From: a candidate division TM6 bacterium GW2011_GWF2_32_72 | GTDB lineage: Bacteria; Babelota; Babeliae; Babelales; CAIQNR01 | Reading direction: 5' to 3' | NCBI GenBank assembly: GCA_945882015.1 | Contig: CAMCVM010000006.1 | Location: forward strand, 1-45,299 | DNA length: 45,299 nucleotides | Part shown: piece by piece, positions 1 to 7,995 of the stretch | Layout: the number at the start of each line of letters is the position of its first letter | Numbering within the stretch: the first letter of the stretch is position 1 | Position numbers and translations under genes: made by a program | The notes under the pieces: generated by a model | Told to the model about the DNA's origin: nothing | Seen by the model: only the letters and a program-made list of their open reading frames with translations | The model's database searches: none

Positions 1-72
1 AAAATGGTAAGTCTTGTTTTTATAGTCAAGACCTTCTAAGCTCAACAGTATTATAAAAAAAGGAAAAACAGT

Positions 73-1494
73 ATGAAAAAAATATACTTATTGCTTTTAC
101 TTGCGCCATGCTTTGCAAAAGCAGAAATTATGACCAAAAAAACAAGCCAATCGTTTCTTTTTACTCGTCCGATTTTTAATAATATCCCTGCCTTTACCAG
201 TCTTTGGCACGATTCATGGTTTGATAAAGAGAAAAAAAATGCACTTCACGCAAGTGTACAATATCAGCATTCTTTTAATTCAGACAAACTTAAGCAATAT
301 TTTTTAATGGAAGACCGCGATGCTCTTAAAATACGAGGAACTGCGCACGCAAACTATGCAAATCTTGATACAGACATTCGTGCACAATGGTTAGGTCTGC
401 CTACAGATTTTGAAGGTACTTTAACCATTAAACCGGAACAGTCACAATTTTGTGTCAATATCAGTGGAAGAAGATCATTGCCTAAACTACTTAATAGCTC
501 TTTCTTTGAAAACATGTGGCTCTTTTTTGATGCTCCTGTTGTAATAGTGCGTAATACTTTAAATTTTAAACAAGAAGCTGTTTCTGGTGCAGCAGCAGCA
601 ACGGTTGCAGTCAGAGACATTGAAACTGCGTTTAATAACAGTGACTGGAATTACCAAAAAATAAAAACTACAAAACGCTCAACAACTAACTTAGGTCACC
701 TTCGTGTTGGATTCGGGACAACGTTTATTGCCGACGGACAAAAACTCGTTGCCACTTATTCAGCACTTTCTATCCCAACAGCAAAGACACAAAACAATCA
801 ATATATGTTCCAACCGCAAGTTGGTTTTAATGGACATTGGGCTATGGTTTGGGGCATACAAATGCAACTTCCTGTAACTCGCCAAACCGATCAAAATGCA
901 ACCTGCTTATTTTTAGAACTTGAAAATACCTGCTTAATTCGTAATGACCAGTACCGTACTTTTGATTTAAAAAACAAAGAATTCAGTAGGTTTTTATTAC
1001 TGCGCCAAAAAGATCAAATAACCAATACCACAACACCCGGTGTTAACATTTTAACACAAAGCGTTCGAGCATCGGCTTATGCATTAATCGATGCTTGTGC
1101 TGGGGTTCGTTTTAATGTTGGTTATGCACAAGCAGAATTAGGATTTGGAGCATGGGGCCATAACAAAGAATCGATTCGCCTTAACAAACCCTGGAAAGAA
1201 ACGTATGGTATTGCCGGAACAACAACCAATACATCCGCAAGCGCAAGTACTATAAAAACATTAGCGGCTAACGATGCTGTCTTTACACCAATAAAAGAAA
1301 CCGATTTAGATTTCACTTCGGCTTCAAGTTTGGCAACAGTTGTATATCGTGCCCATGCTTCCTTGGGAGCACGTGGACGGGGTCAAGATTCAAATGCATT
1401 ATTTGGATGCGGAGCATTTGTAGAAATACCGCGCAATAAAACAACTGCTTTTAGCCAATGGGGTGTATGGGTCAAAGCTGGTGGGGCCTTCTGA
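73..1494 (+). CDS. Outer-membrane beta-barrel (porin-like) protein
   Basis: The 473-residue product has a signal peptide (MKKIYLLLLLAPCFAKA, cut near residue 17). The body is rich in alternating polar and aromatic residues and ends in Phe (AGGAF), as expected for a BAM-inserted beta-barrel. It resembles the protein at 23914-25395 in length, in an NILTQ/NLLTQ segment, and in a C-terminal Ser-x-Trp-x-Val-Trp stretch, so the two look like paralogues. A Shine-Dalgarno-like AAAGGAAAAA precedes the ATG. Pore function is inferred; it could also be an adhesin or structural barrel. The last codons and the TGA stop lie inside the arm of an inverted repeat (1487-1499), so the C terminus may have been rewritten by an inserted repeat. 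A weak promoter (TTGTTT, 17 bp, TAAGCT) may lie at 15-43. Confidence 0.7.
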   Translation: MKKIYLLLLLAPCFAKAEIMTKKTSQSFLFTRPIFNNIPAFTSLWHDSWFDKEKKNALHASVQYQHSFNSDKLKQYFLMEDRDALKIRGTAHANYANLDTDIRAQWLGLPTDFEGTLTIKPEQSQFCVNISGRRSLPKLLNSSFFENMWLFFDAPVVIVRNTLNFKQEAVSGAAAATVAVRDIETAFNNSDWNYQKIKTTKRSTTNLGHLRVGFGTTFIADGQKLVATYSALSIPTAKTQNNQYMFQPQVGFNGHWAMVWGIQMQLPVTRQTDQNATCLFLELENTCLIRNDQYRTFDLKNKEFSRFLLLRQKDQITNTTTPGVNILTQSVRASAYALIDACAGVRFNVGYAQAELGFGAWGHNKESIRLNKPWKETYGIAGTTTNTSASASTIKTLAANDAVFTPIKETDLDFTSASSLATVVYRAHASLGARGRGQDSNALFGCGAFVEIPRNKTTAFSQWGVWVKAGGAF

Positions 1495-1590
1495 GCGCCT
1501 TACGCAGGCATTGCGGTAAAGGCGGTTATCACCAACCACCTTTACAATCCAGGTGCCAGGGCAAGCCCTTGGAACCCGACGCTCAGAATG
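1487..1590. repeat. GC-rich block bounded by inverted repeat
   Basis: Imperfect inverted arms at 1487-1499 and 1578-1590 (11 of 13 positions, core TTCTGAGCG/CGCTCAGAA) enclose sequence clearly richer in GC than both neighbours. Inside is a second hairpin, 1516-1527 against 1534-1545 (11 of 12). The CATTCTGAGCG core of the arms is related to the GTCATTCTGA start of the repeat at 21138. Short open frames cross the block on both strands, but none has a ribosome binding site or a recognisable domain. The composition stays unusual to about 1640. Confidence 0.55.
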
Positions 1591-1673
1591 TCCTATTCGC
1601 CTTTGCTGCGCACGGCTGCAAACGGCCACCGAGCTGGGTAAGTTAAATCATTATTAAAAAATATCCACCGCAT

Positions 1674-1821
1674 GTCATCCAGAGCGAAGCGTTCCACCGT
1701 CGCCAAGACTATGGCGCACGAGCCTATGAAAGCTGAGCGTACTTGTCCGCCGTAGTTTTACTTAAAGTCCGCAGTAGTTTTAACGAAGGTGGAACGTAGG
1801 CTGGAGGGATCCAGGATGATA
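1674..1821. repeat. Dispersed palindromic repeat, copy 1
   Basis: The element begins GTCATCC and ends GGATCCAGGATGAT. It carries exact inverted 9-mers CGTTCCACC (1690-1698) and GGTGGAACG (1788-1796), and a 22-nt tandem unit starting GTCCGC at 1745 and 1767. Its right half, from GTAGTTTTAACG to GGATCCAGGA, recurs at 21168-21200. No open frame looks coding. Together with the block at 1487-1590 it fills most of the 369-bp gap between the outer-membrane protein gene and mutL. The remaining bases up to 1863 hold no promoter I can support. Confidence 0.65.
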
Positions 1822-1863
1822 AAATAGAAAGACAAATCACTTTATTTTTGTTATTTTTATTGC

Positions 1864-3666
1864 ATGAAAATTCATGTATTAAATCCACAAGAAGCGCAAA
1901 AAATTGCTGCCGGTGAAGTAGTAGAACGCCCAGCTAATATTATTAAAGAGCTGCTTGAAAACAGTTTAGATGCTGGGGCAACGCATATCACGCTCACGGT
2001 AAAAGATGGCGGCAAGACCTTTATCCAGATTATTGACAATGGTTCAGGAATGTCTCCTGATGATGCACTGATTTGTTGCCATCGACACACTACCAGTAAA
2101 ATAGATTCGGTAGATCAATTAGAATCAATTACTACCTTTGGATTTCGTGGTGAAGCTTTAGCAAGTATTTGCTCTATTGCAAAGGTTACCTTAACTACCA
2201 AAACTGCTAATTCACTTGAAGGTACGCAACTTTTTATTGAACACACCAAAGTACAAACAAACCGTGTTGTAGCCTGTCAAACAGGAACAACGATAACTAT
2301 CGATGATATTTTTTATAATGTTCCGGCTCGTAAAAAATTTTTAAAAAGCACGCAAACCGAATGGAACCATTGCCTTACGTTATTTAAAGCTTTTGCTTTA
2401 GAACGGCCGGATGTTCACTTTAGTTTAAAACATGATGATGCACTGATTTACCATTGCCCACCAGTCTCAACCTTACAAGAACGTATTACACAATTGTTTG
2501 AAGCGCCATTGACCACAGCAGTTATTCCACTTATTACCTATAATCAAGATGATGTAACCGTAACAGGAGCAATTACCACACAGCAGTATGCACGTTATGA
2601 TAGAGGTGGCATCTTCTTTTTTGTAAATCATCGATGGATCAAAAATTACCAACTGATGCAAGCAGTTACCAAAGGGTATTTGAATATATTACCATCCGGT
2701 CGCTATCCAGCTGGGGTAATCTCTCTTACGGTTAATCCAAAAACAGTTGATATTAACGTGCACCCTAAAAAAGAAGAGGTTCAATTTTTGCATCCTAAAA
2801 AAGTTCAAGATGCAATCACCCATACCGTCAAAACAAGCCTTGAACAGAACCTTTCACAACAGCTCAAGCGACCTGTCACTTTTGCAACAACAACTGAACA
2901 TTTTACGCCAACTTTTGAAAAACCTTTTTTTATAATGCCCGAAGTAGCACATAATCAATCAATGACTTATCAGACAAGCACAGCTGGCGATATCAGTAAA
3001 CTGTTACCCCCTTTTGCCGAACCTTTTGATGATGCCGAGCCGTTTAGTTATTCAGATGAAAAAAAAGAGCAACAAGCGGTTGAACAGTTTGCGCATTGCA
3101 TAGGGCATTACCACAATACGTATCTATTACTTGAACATAAAGATGGTCTTTTATTTGTTGACCAACATGCAGCACATGAACGAATTTTATATGAAAAATT
3201 TGGACAGAATTTCCAAAACTTAGCAAAAATTAATCTGCTCTTTCCGCTTACTTTAACGTATAACCAAGAAACAATAGAACTACTGGCAAACCATTTCGAT
3301 CTTTTTAAAGAGCATGGAATTGAACTGGAACAAACCGGCAAAAATCAATTGAATATCACTGCCGTGCCGGTATTTTTAAATAATCAGCCAATCAATGAAC
3401 TGATAGAAGAAACTATTGGGTTAATTAAAGAGTTACAAGGTATTAACTCTGTAGAATTTCATAAAATTATTACAGAAAAATTGCGCGCCCAAATGGCTTG
3501 TAAAGCTGCAATCAAAGCTGGTGACCATTTAACTAAAGAAACTATTGACCAACTTTTAACAGATCTTGAAGCCACCAACAATCGCTTTACCTGCCCCCAT
3601 GGCAGACCAACAACCTGGCTTTTGCCCTTAAACGATATTGAACGAAAATTCAAAAGAAAACTGTAA
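1864..3666 (+). CDS. mutL: DNA mismatch repair protein MutL
   Basis: MutL couples mismatch recognition by MutS to strand incision and excision. The 600-residue protein has all GHKL ATPase motifs: ELLENSLDAGA with catalytic E32/N33, DNGSGM at 58-63, TSKI at 77-80 and GFRGEAL at 93-99. The C-terminal domain keeps the metal-dependent nicking motif DQHA-x2-E-x4-E (residues 433-444), an ACKAAIKAGDHL segment and CPHGRP (577-582). It is therefore of the endonuclease-active type, not the E. coli type that relies on MutH. Length is normal. No convincing Shine-Dalgarno precedes the ATG, and upstream lies the dispersed repeat, so its promoter is unclear. mutS is not in the window. Confidence 0.97.
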   Translation: MKIHVLNPQEAQKIAAGEVVERPANIIKELLENSLDAGATHITLTVKDGGKTFIQIIDNGSGMSPDDALICCHRHTTSKIDSVDQLESITTFGFRGEALASICSIAKVTLTTKTANSLEGTQLFIEHTKVQTNRVVACQTGTTITIDDIFYNVPARKKFLKSTQTEWNHCLTLFKAFALERPDVHFSLKHDDALIYHCPPVSTLQERITQLFEAPLTTAVIPLITYNQDDVTVTGAITTQQYARYDRGGIFFFVNHRWIKNYQLMQAVTKGYLNILPSGRYPAGVISLTVNPKTVDINVHPKKEEVQFLHPKKVQDAITHTVKTSLEQNLSQQLKRPVTFATTTEHFTPTFEKPFFIMPEVAHNQSMTYQTSTAGDISKLLPPFAEPFDDAEPFSYSDEKKEQQAVEQFAHCIGHYHNTYLLLEHKDGLLFVDQHAAHERILYEKFGQNFQNLAKINLLFPLTLTYNQETIELLANHFDLFKEHGIELEQTGKNQLNITAVPVFLNNQPINELIEETIGLIKELQGINSVEFHKIITEKLRAQMACKAAIKAGDHLTKETIDQLLTDLEATNNRFTCPHGRPTTWLLPLNDIERKFKRKL

Positions 3667-3706
3667 GCTTAGTTTGTTTAAAAATAAGCTCCCCATCAAT
3701 TTATTC

Positions 3707-3736
3707 TTGTTTTTCAAAGCTTTTTTTTGCTACATT
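3707..3736 (+). promoter_or_regulatory. Candidate promoter of exported-protein operon
   Basis: TTGTTT at 3707-3712 and TACATT at 3731-3736 are separated by 18 bp, about 50 bp upstream of the ATG at 3785. The -10 shares the TAC..T form of several other promoters in the window. Confidence 0.35.
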
Positions 3737-3784
3737 TTTAATAAGGTTAATGGTTACAAAATAAGTTAAAAAAAAGAGGTTTTC

Positions 3785-4396
3785 ATGAAATTTTTTAAAA
3801 TAAGTTTATTATTAAGTATAGGGTTTATTAGTTTTAATACGGTACCAACAAGTGTACTTTTGGACACAGGAAATCCTGAACTAGAAAGAATGGCAATGGA
3901 TGGGGTGGGCGCAACTCGAACAACAGCGATTCTTCCAGGTGTTGCAACTCCAAAAACAGCGATACTTCCTGGAATGCCAACTCCGCAAGTAATGTCAGGG
4001 ATAGCACAACAAACTATGGACTTAAGACCTGCAGCAACTACCATGCAAAATGCATTAGCAATTGATACAAATCTTCAAACATTTGCTAAAAATTTACGCG
4101 AAAAAATGAGAGTTCAAATAACTACTCTTGAACAAGCTGCTGCGCAAGAGTGTGTTAAAGCATTCGCTGATTACATTGTCAAAAACTACGGTCAAATGAT
4201 TGCAAAAGCGCTCGTTAATCAGATGTTCCCATCAGCTTCAAAAGTGGCTACTCCTTCAGCCTCAGAAAGAACAACGGCTCAAACATTACTCAATACGTTA
4301 ACTGTAACACTTGGCCAAGGAATGAAAGATGATATAGTTGCAGAACTTAAAAATAGATTCTACGCAAACCCTATGCAGATGTTGCGTTCAAAATAA
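3785..4396 (+). CDS. Exported protein of unknown function
   Basis: The 203-residue protein starts with a hydrophobic signal sequence (MKFFKISLLLSIGFISF) preceded by GAGG. A short internal duplication follows near residues 47-68: two units of the form TAILPG-x-x-TP. The rest is Ala/Gln-rich and predicted helical, ending in basic residues. I recognise no domain. It is the first of three small exported proteins read in the same direction (3785, 4421, 4768) with gaps of 24 and 26 bp, likely one operon ended by the hairpin at 5156-5220. The location is inferred to be periplasm or outside. Confidence 0.75.
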   Translation: MKFFKISLLLSIGFISFNTVPTSVLLDTGNPELERMAMDGVGATRTTAILPGVATPKTAILPGMPTPQVMSGIAQQTMDLRPAATTMQNALAIDTNLQTFAKNLREKMRVQITTLEQAAAQECVKAFADYIVKNYGQMIAKALVNQMFPSASKVATPSASERTTAQTLLNTLTVTLGQGMKDDIVAELKNRFYANPMQMLRSK

Positions 4397-4420
4397 ATAA
4401 GTTAAAAAAAGGAGTTTATA

Positions 4421-4741
4421 ATGAAGAATTTAAAAAAAATAATGTTTGGTCTTAGCTTACTTCTAGTTTCAGGTGCTTTTGCAGAATCTTTAGCAGAAAA
4501 AGTAGTTACTAAAATTGTAGAAAACGAAAAGAAAAAAATTGAAGAAGAAATTAGACAAGAAACAACAAAAGTTAACAAAGAAACAAGTCAAACATGGGCG
4601 GCATGGTTAATAAGCATGCTTGGTCTTGATAGAGCAGAAGAAGTTGCTAAAGTAATTGATTTTGCTTCTACAGAAGCAAAAAAAGAAATTAGTCCCGCAG
4701 CTGCAAAAAAAGAGGCTGAAGAAAAGAAAAAAAATAAATAA
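4421..4741 (+). CDS. Small exported Lys/Glu-rich protein
   Basis: The 106-residue protein has a clear signal peptide (MKNLKKIMFGLSLLLVSGAFA, cut before ES) and an AAGGAG site before the ATG. The mature part is a charged Lys/Glu helix, a short hydrophobic stretch (TWAAWLISMLGL), and a Lys/Glu/Ala tail. It could be an amphipathic, membrane-touching helical protein. No family is recognised. It sits in the middle of a three-gene run of exported proteins. Confidence 0.75.
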   Translation: MKNLKKIMFGLSLLLVSGAFAESLAEKVVTKIVENEKKKIEEEIRQETTKVNKETSQTWAAWLISMLGLDRAEEVAKVIDFASTEAKKEISPAAAKKEAEEKKKNK

Positions 4742-4767
4742 TATTATTTAAATAAAGAGAGTGTAGT

Positions 4768-5136
4768 ATGAATTCCATTAAAAAAGTGTTGGTTGTAATA
4801 GTATCATTACACACTCTTTTTGTCTCTTTTTCAATGCATGCGGCCCAAGCAGCAGAAAATGCTCAAGGATTACAGAAACTCCGAGCAACAAAAGTACAAA
4901 GAATAAAAACTAGGGAAGTATTAAAAGAGCTCTACGATGAGCCAGAAGGCTTTTTAAGTGCTTGCGCAACACTACTTTTAAAAACAGCTCGTACTGAAGA
5001 ACGAGCCCAAGCACTAATCAATTTATGTAAGTTATTAAAAGAAAATCCTTACATGAATTTGCAGCCTCTTTTTACTCTTCTTGAAAGCACTGATACTGAT
5101 ACGTTAAAAAGAATCTTTAGTAAGCTTTCTGAATAA
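4768..5136 (+). CDS. Small exported helical protein
   Basis: The 122-residue protein has an N-terminal signal sequence ending near SMHAAQA. The mature part is mostly helical, with an ARTEERAQALINLCKLL stretch that looks like one unit of a helical repeat. A GAGAG site precedes the ATG. It is the last gene of the exported trio, followed after 19 bp by a perfect 20-bp hairpin shared with the convergent membrane-protein gene. Function is unknown. Confidence 0.72.
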   Translation: MNSIKKVLVVIVSLHTLFVSFSMHAAQAAENAQGLQKLRATKVQRIKTREVLKELYDEPEGFLSACATLLLKTARTEERAQALINLCKLLKENPYMNLQPLFTLLESTDTDTLKRIFSKLSE

Positions 5137-5155
5137 CCATAAATTAAACAGTTAT

Positions 5156-5220
5156 ATAAAACTAATTTTTTAAAACTATTACTGCTTCCCTTTTTAATAC
5201 TTTTAAAAAATTAGTTTTAT
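5156..5220. terminator. Perfect 20-bp bidirectional hairpin terminator
   Basis: Arms 5156-5175 and 5201-5220 are perfectly complementary over 20 bp, with a 25-nt loop. The arms are AT-rich and carry A and T runs, so the hairpin can serve both the plus-strand genes ending at 5136 and the minus-strand gene. The right arm contains that gene's stop codon (5217-5219). Confidence 0.75.
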
Positions 5221-6044
5221 TTTAATTGTTTATAGACAGAAATCATACCAAGTAGCATTAATGGAGCTGTCAAAGCTGAAGCTACAAACTGAGAAAATCC
5301 TTGAACTGGAATAAATAGAGCAACTTTTGCTAATAAAAACACAGCAAGAAGATTAAAAATCGCTACAAAAAAAGATATTGCGATAAAAAATCCTACAATA
5401 CGGCCTAAATTCCCTGCTACAATTGCTTTACTTGCACCAAGAATCTCTAAAACCCCTTGTGATTTATCTACAAGGCAGATTTGAATAAATGCAAAATGCA
5501 CCATATAAACCATAAAGATCATAGCTAAAAGAGTCGCTATAAAAAACAGTACTGATTCTGGCAGTGCAAACCAATGCAATAAAGTCAATCCACCCATGAT
5601 TGCCAAAGCAAACCCAATTGTCATAGCAATAAGTGTTAATGTCGCACCCATAAAAATGAGGTAATCCGAAGGGGTAGAAATAAAATTCTGTAAACTTATT
5701 GTCCCTTTAGTTGCTGATTGAAAGCAAACTCTTACAAAACCAAGATGCAGATAAGTCAATAAAAGCAACATTAAAAGACCCATATAATTGCCTTTTAATG
5801 GATTATGTTTTTCACCTAATGCTTTTGCATAAGTTTTTACTGCTTCCCATGCTCCTTGAGCAGTTGGCTGGCTTTTCGCTGCTTCTTTAAGAGCTGCAAC
5901 TTCTTCAAGATGCTTATGAGTGTTGTAATCAATCAATATACCTACAGAAGCAATTGCACCTGCAACAATAAAAAATATGAAATTTTGACGATACTGTTTT
6001 ACTGTGTCTGCAAGTGCAAGATGTATAGAAAGTGACTTTGCCAT
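5217..6044 (-). CDS. Multi-pass inner-membrane protein, unknown
   Basis: The 275-residue protein has about five or six membrane segments: one near residues 20-37, one near 88-105, and a cluster from 130 to the end. A soluble 50-residue Lys/Ala-rich loop lies at about 40-85. The segment LVDKSQGVLEILGASKAIVAGNLGRIVGF resembles in layout the amphipathic loop of DUF975/YciC-like membrane proteins, but I cannot assign a family. The start is supported by AAGGAG nine bases upstream. It is probably transcribed with the 63-residue membrane protein just upstream (6111-6302). Confidence 0.75.
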   Translation of the reverse strand: MAKSLSIHLALADTVKQYRQNFIFFIVAGAIASVGILIDYNTHKHLEEVAALKEAAKSQPTAQGAWEAVKTYAKALGEKHNPLKGNYMGLLMLLLLTYLHLGFVRVCFQSATKGTISLQNFISTPSDYLIFMGATLTLIAMTIGFALAIMGGLTLLHWFALPESVLFFIATLLAMIFMVYMVHFAFIQICLVDKSQGVLEILGASKAIVAGNLGRIVGFFIAISFFVAIFNLLAVFLLAKVALFIPVQGFSQFVASALTAPLMLLGMISVYKQLK

Positions 6045-6110
6045 AGATTCTCTCCTTATAAAAAATAACGTAAAAAGGGAAGCAATAGAAATTTATAACT
6101 TTCTTACTAT

Positions 6111-6302
6111 TTAAAGCTCATTACAAAGACTTTTCAGAAGAACAAATAAAGAAGGTTTCCCCATAAGTTGTAATCCATAATTAATCATCACAATTGATGT
6201 GGTTGCTAAAAATAACGTAAAGAGCCCGATAATGAATGTTAGTAGCGTAACTCCAAGAACAATGGTACACAGGCCAAGAATTTTATTGATTTTCTGATCC
6301 AT
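6111..6302 (-). CDS. Small two-helix membrane protein
   Basis: The 63-residue protein has two hydrophobic helices joined by a very short turn (about residues 8-30 and 32-50) and a short hydrophilic tail. AAGGAA precedes the ATG. It lies 66 bp upstream of the larger membrane protein gene on the same strand and is likely co-transcribed. No family is recognised. Confidence 0.6.
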   Translation of the reverse strand: MDQKINKILGLCTIVLGVTLLTFIIGLFTLFLATTSIVMINYGLQLMGKPSLFVLLKSLCNEL

Positions 6303-6382
6303 AAAATTTCCTTAAAATAAAACTCAATTATAAGAACTGTCCTTAGTAAACCTTAAAAAAATAGCTTTGGTCAATAAAAAAG

Positions 6383-6411
6383 TTGTATTTCAAAAAGACA
6401 ACCCTTACACT
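6383..6411 (+). promoter_or_regulatory. Candidate promoter of the RimB-like/rimK pair
   Basis: TTGTAT (6383-6388) and TACACT (6406-6411) are separated by exactly 17 bp, about 40 bp upstream of the retropepsin gene start at 6450. A TATAAT-like string at about 6432 is an alternative -10 without a good -35. Confidence 0.4.
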
Positions 6412-6449
6412 AAAAAATAATATAAATAACTATAATAGGCTAATGCTCT

Positions 6450-6884
6450 ATGAAAAAATTAATTATTGGTTGGCGAGAATGGTGTTCTCTTGAGAAACTC
6501 GGGATCAATCGTATTGAATTTAAGACTGACACAGGAGCAACTTTGTCTGCACTGCATGCAACCCATATCACCACATTCTTTAAAGATGCTGTTGAATATG
6601 TTCAGTTTGTAACGCAACCACTTAAAAAAAAAGATAGCCATTATATTACCTGTGTTGAACCTATTATTAAAAGAAAAGTTGTAACAAGTTCAAATGGCAT
6701 GAAAGAAAAACGGATTGTAATTAGAACAATATTGACATTAGCAGGAAGAACCTGGCCTATTGATATCACCTTAACTAATCGAACAAAAATGACGTATCGA
6801 ATGCTTTTAGGAAGACAAGCTATGAAACAAATTTTAATTAACCCGAAAAAATCATTCTTTCTAGGAAAATTACCAATCTCTTAA
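6450..6884 (+). CDS. rimB: RimB-like retropepsin aspartic protease
   Basis: The 144-residue protein matches the small retropepsin-like family PF05618, once annotated as ATP-dependent zinc protease. It opens with IGWREWCSLEKLGI, has the catalytic D27-T28-G29-A30 followed by SALHA, and carries a LLGRQAM motif near residue 119. In Pseudomonas, RimB works with RimK, the ligase that adds glutamates to ribosomal protein S6. Here rimK follows after 15 bp, so the pairing is conserved. The Shine-Dalgarno is weak (AGG about 12 bases upstream). Catalysis on S6 or its tail is inferred from the family. Confidence 0.85.
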   Translation: MKKLIIGWREWCSLEKLGINRIEFKTDTGATLSALHATHITTFFKDAVEYVQFVTQPLKKKDSHYITCVEPIIKRKVVTSSNGMKEKRIVIRTILTLAGRTWPIDITLTNRTKMTYRMLLGRQAMKQILINPKKSFFLGKLPIS

Positions 6885-6899
6885 CTCAAAGGTATTACT

Positions 6900-7796
6900 G
6901 TGAAAATTGTTTTGCTTGCAAGCAATCCAGAGCTTTTTTCTAATAAACGAATTATGCAAGCTGCAAAAGCTCGCGGCCATGAAATAGATTTTATCAATAT
7001 AGAACATTGCTACATGAATATTTCTTCAGACAAACGGGAAATTCATTACCAAAAAGGTAAAATCTTAACTGAAGTTGATGCTGTTATCCCTCGACTAAAA
7101 CCTGCAATGACCTTTTACGGCAATGCAGTACTGCGTCAATTTGATTTAATGGGAGCATATTGTTTAAATAAACCAATAGCAATTAGCCGGTCCCGTGACA
7201 AATTACAAGCACTGCAAATTCTTTCAAAATATGGGATTGATATTCCAACCACTGGCTTTGCCCATTCGCCACAAACCACTAAAGATTTAATCAAAATGGT
7301 TGGAGGAGCTCCTTTAATTATTAAATTACTTGAAGGCACACAAGGTCTTGGTGTGGTGCTTGCCGAAACACAAAAAGCAAGTGAAAGCGTTATCAGAGCA
7401 TTTAAATTGCTCAAAGCAAATATTTTAGTACAAGAATTTGTCAAAGAATCAGCAGGTACAGATTTGCGCTGTTTTGTAGTCGGAGACAAAGTAGTTGCGG
7501 CGGTAGAACGTCGTTCTTCTGATGGAGACTTTAGAGCAAATGTCCATTTAGGTGGAACTGCACATGTAACAAAAATTTCTGCACAAGAACGTAAAATTGC
7601 AATTAAAGCTGCAAAAGCAATGGGTCTTGAAGTTGCAGGGGTTGATATTTTACGTTCAAACACCGGACCTAAAGTGTTAGAAGTTAACTCTTCGCCAGGC
7701 ATTGAAGGTATTGAAAAAGCAACAAAAATTGATATTGCAAGTTTAATGATTGAGCATGTGGAAAAAGAATTTGAAACACATTCTAAAAAAAAGTAA
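6900..7796 (+). CDS. rimK: RimK-type ATP-grasp glutamate ligase
   Basis: RimK enzymes ligate glutamate residues to the C terminus of ribosomal protein S6 using ATP. The 298-residue protein has the full ATP-grasp layout: an N-terminal domain (KIVLLASNP start), a [11 protein letters not shown] segment, the nucleotide-binding loop [10 protein letters not shown], the VQEFVKE hinge, [14 protein letters not shown], and metal/ATP ligands in VAGVDILRS and [13 protein letters not shown]. The start is GTG at 6900, because the RimK N terminus begins exactly there. Length is typical of E. coli RimK (about 300). It follows the RimB-like protease by 15 bp. Confidence 0.95.
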   Translation: MKIVLLASNPELFSNKRIMQAAKARGHEIDFINIEHCYMNISSDKREIHYQKGKILTEVDAVIPRLKPAMTFYGNAVLRQFDLMGAYCLNKPIAISRSRDKLQALQILSKYGIDIPTTGFAHSPQTTKDLIKMVGGAPLIIKLLEGTQGLGVVLAETQKASESVIRAFKLLKANILVQEFVKESAGTDLRCFVVGDKVVAAVERRSSDGDFRANVHLGGTAHVTKISAQERKIAIKAAKAMGLEVAGVDILRSNTGPKVLEVNSSPGIEGIEKATKIDIASLMIEHVEKEFETHSKKK

Positions 7797-7800
7797 CTCA

Positions 7801-7989
7801 TGTTTAAAAAAGAGTGATTGCACTACGCTTTCAGAAATTGCTCTTGCTAACCGCAAACTTCTGCAAGACATCATGAAAAAATATGGTTTTACCGTTTTAA
7901 AAAGTGAATGGTGGCATTTTGACTATGAAAATGTTTTTGACTACCCAGTACTTGATGTCAGTTTTGAAGAACTTGCATTGATTGGGTAA
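7801..7989 (+). pseudogene. C-terminal remnant of VanX-type D-Ala-D-Ala dipeptidase
   Basis: About 55 in-frame residues directly after rimK match the end of D-alanyl-D-alanine dipeptidases (VanX/DdpX, peptidase M15D): an ANRKLLQDIMKKYGF helix, the signature SEWWHFDY with catalytic Glu and zinc His, then YPVLDVSF. The N-terminal two thirds with the other zinc ligands are missing. The only in-frame start is a TTG at 7750 inside rimK, giving a nonsense extension. It is therefore a remnant that cannot be active. It hints that an ancestor hydrolysed D-Ala-D-Ala. Confidence 0.75.
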
Positions 7990-7995
7990 ATAATA

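Noticed and set aside
1399-1646. Short open frames on both strands across the GC-rich block
   Set aside because: No ribosome binding site or domain; they follow from the high GC content of the repeat block.
1745-1782. Tandem 22-nt repeats as a possible CRISPR
   Set aside because: Only two adjacent units, with no spacers and no cas genes.
5183-6084. 14-nt inverted match (5183-5196 and 6071-6084) flanking the membrane-protein gene
   Set aside because: Short, low-complexity purine/pyrimidine sequence; the match could arise by chance in AT-rich DNA, and no inversion evidence is seen.
7136-7801. 221-codon open frame on the minus strand inside rimK
   Set aside because: rimK is unambiguous on the plus strand; the antisense frame has no domain and a Ser/Thr/Ala composition typical of a mirror frame.
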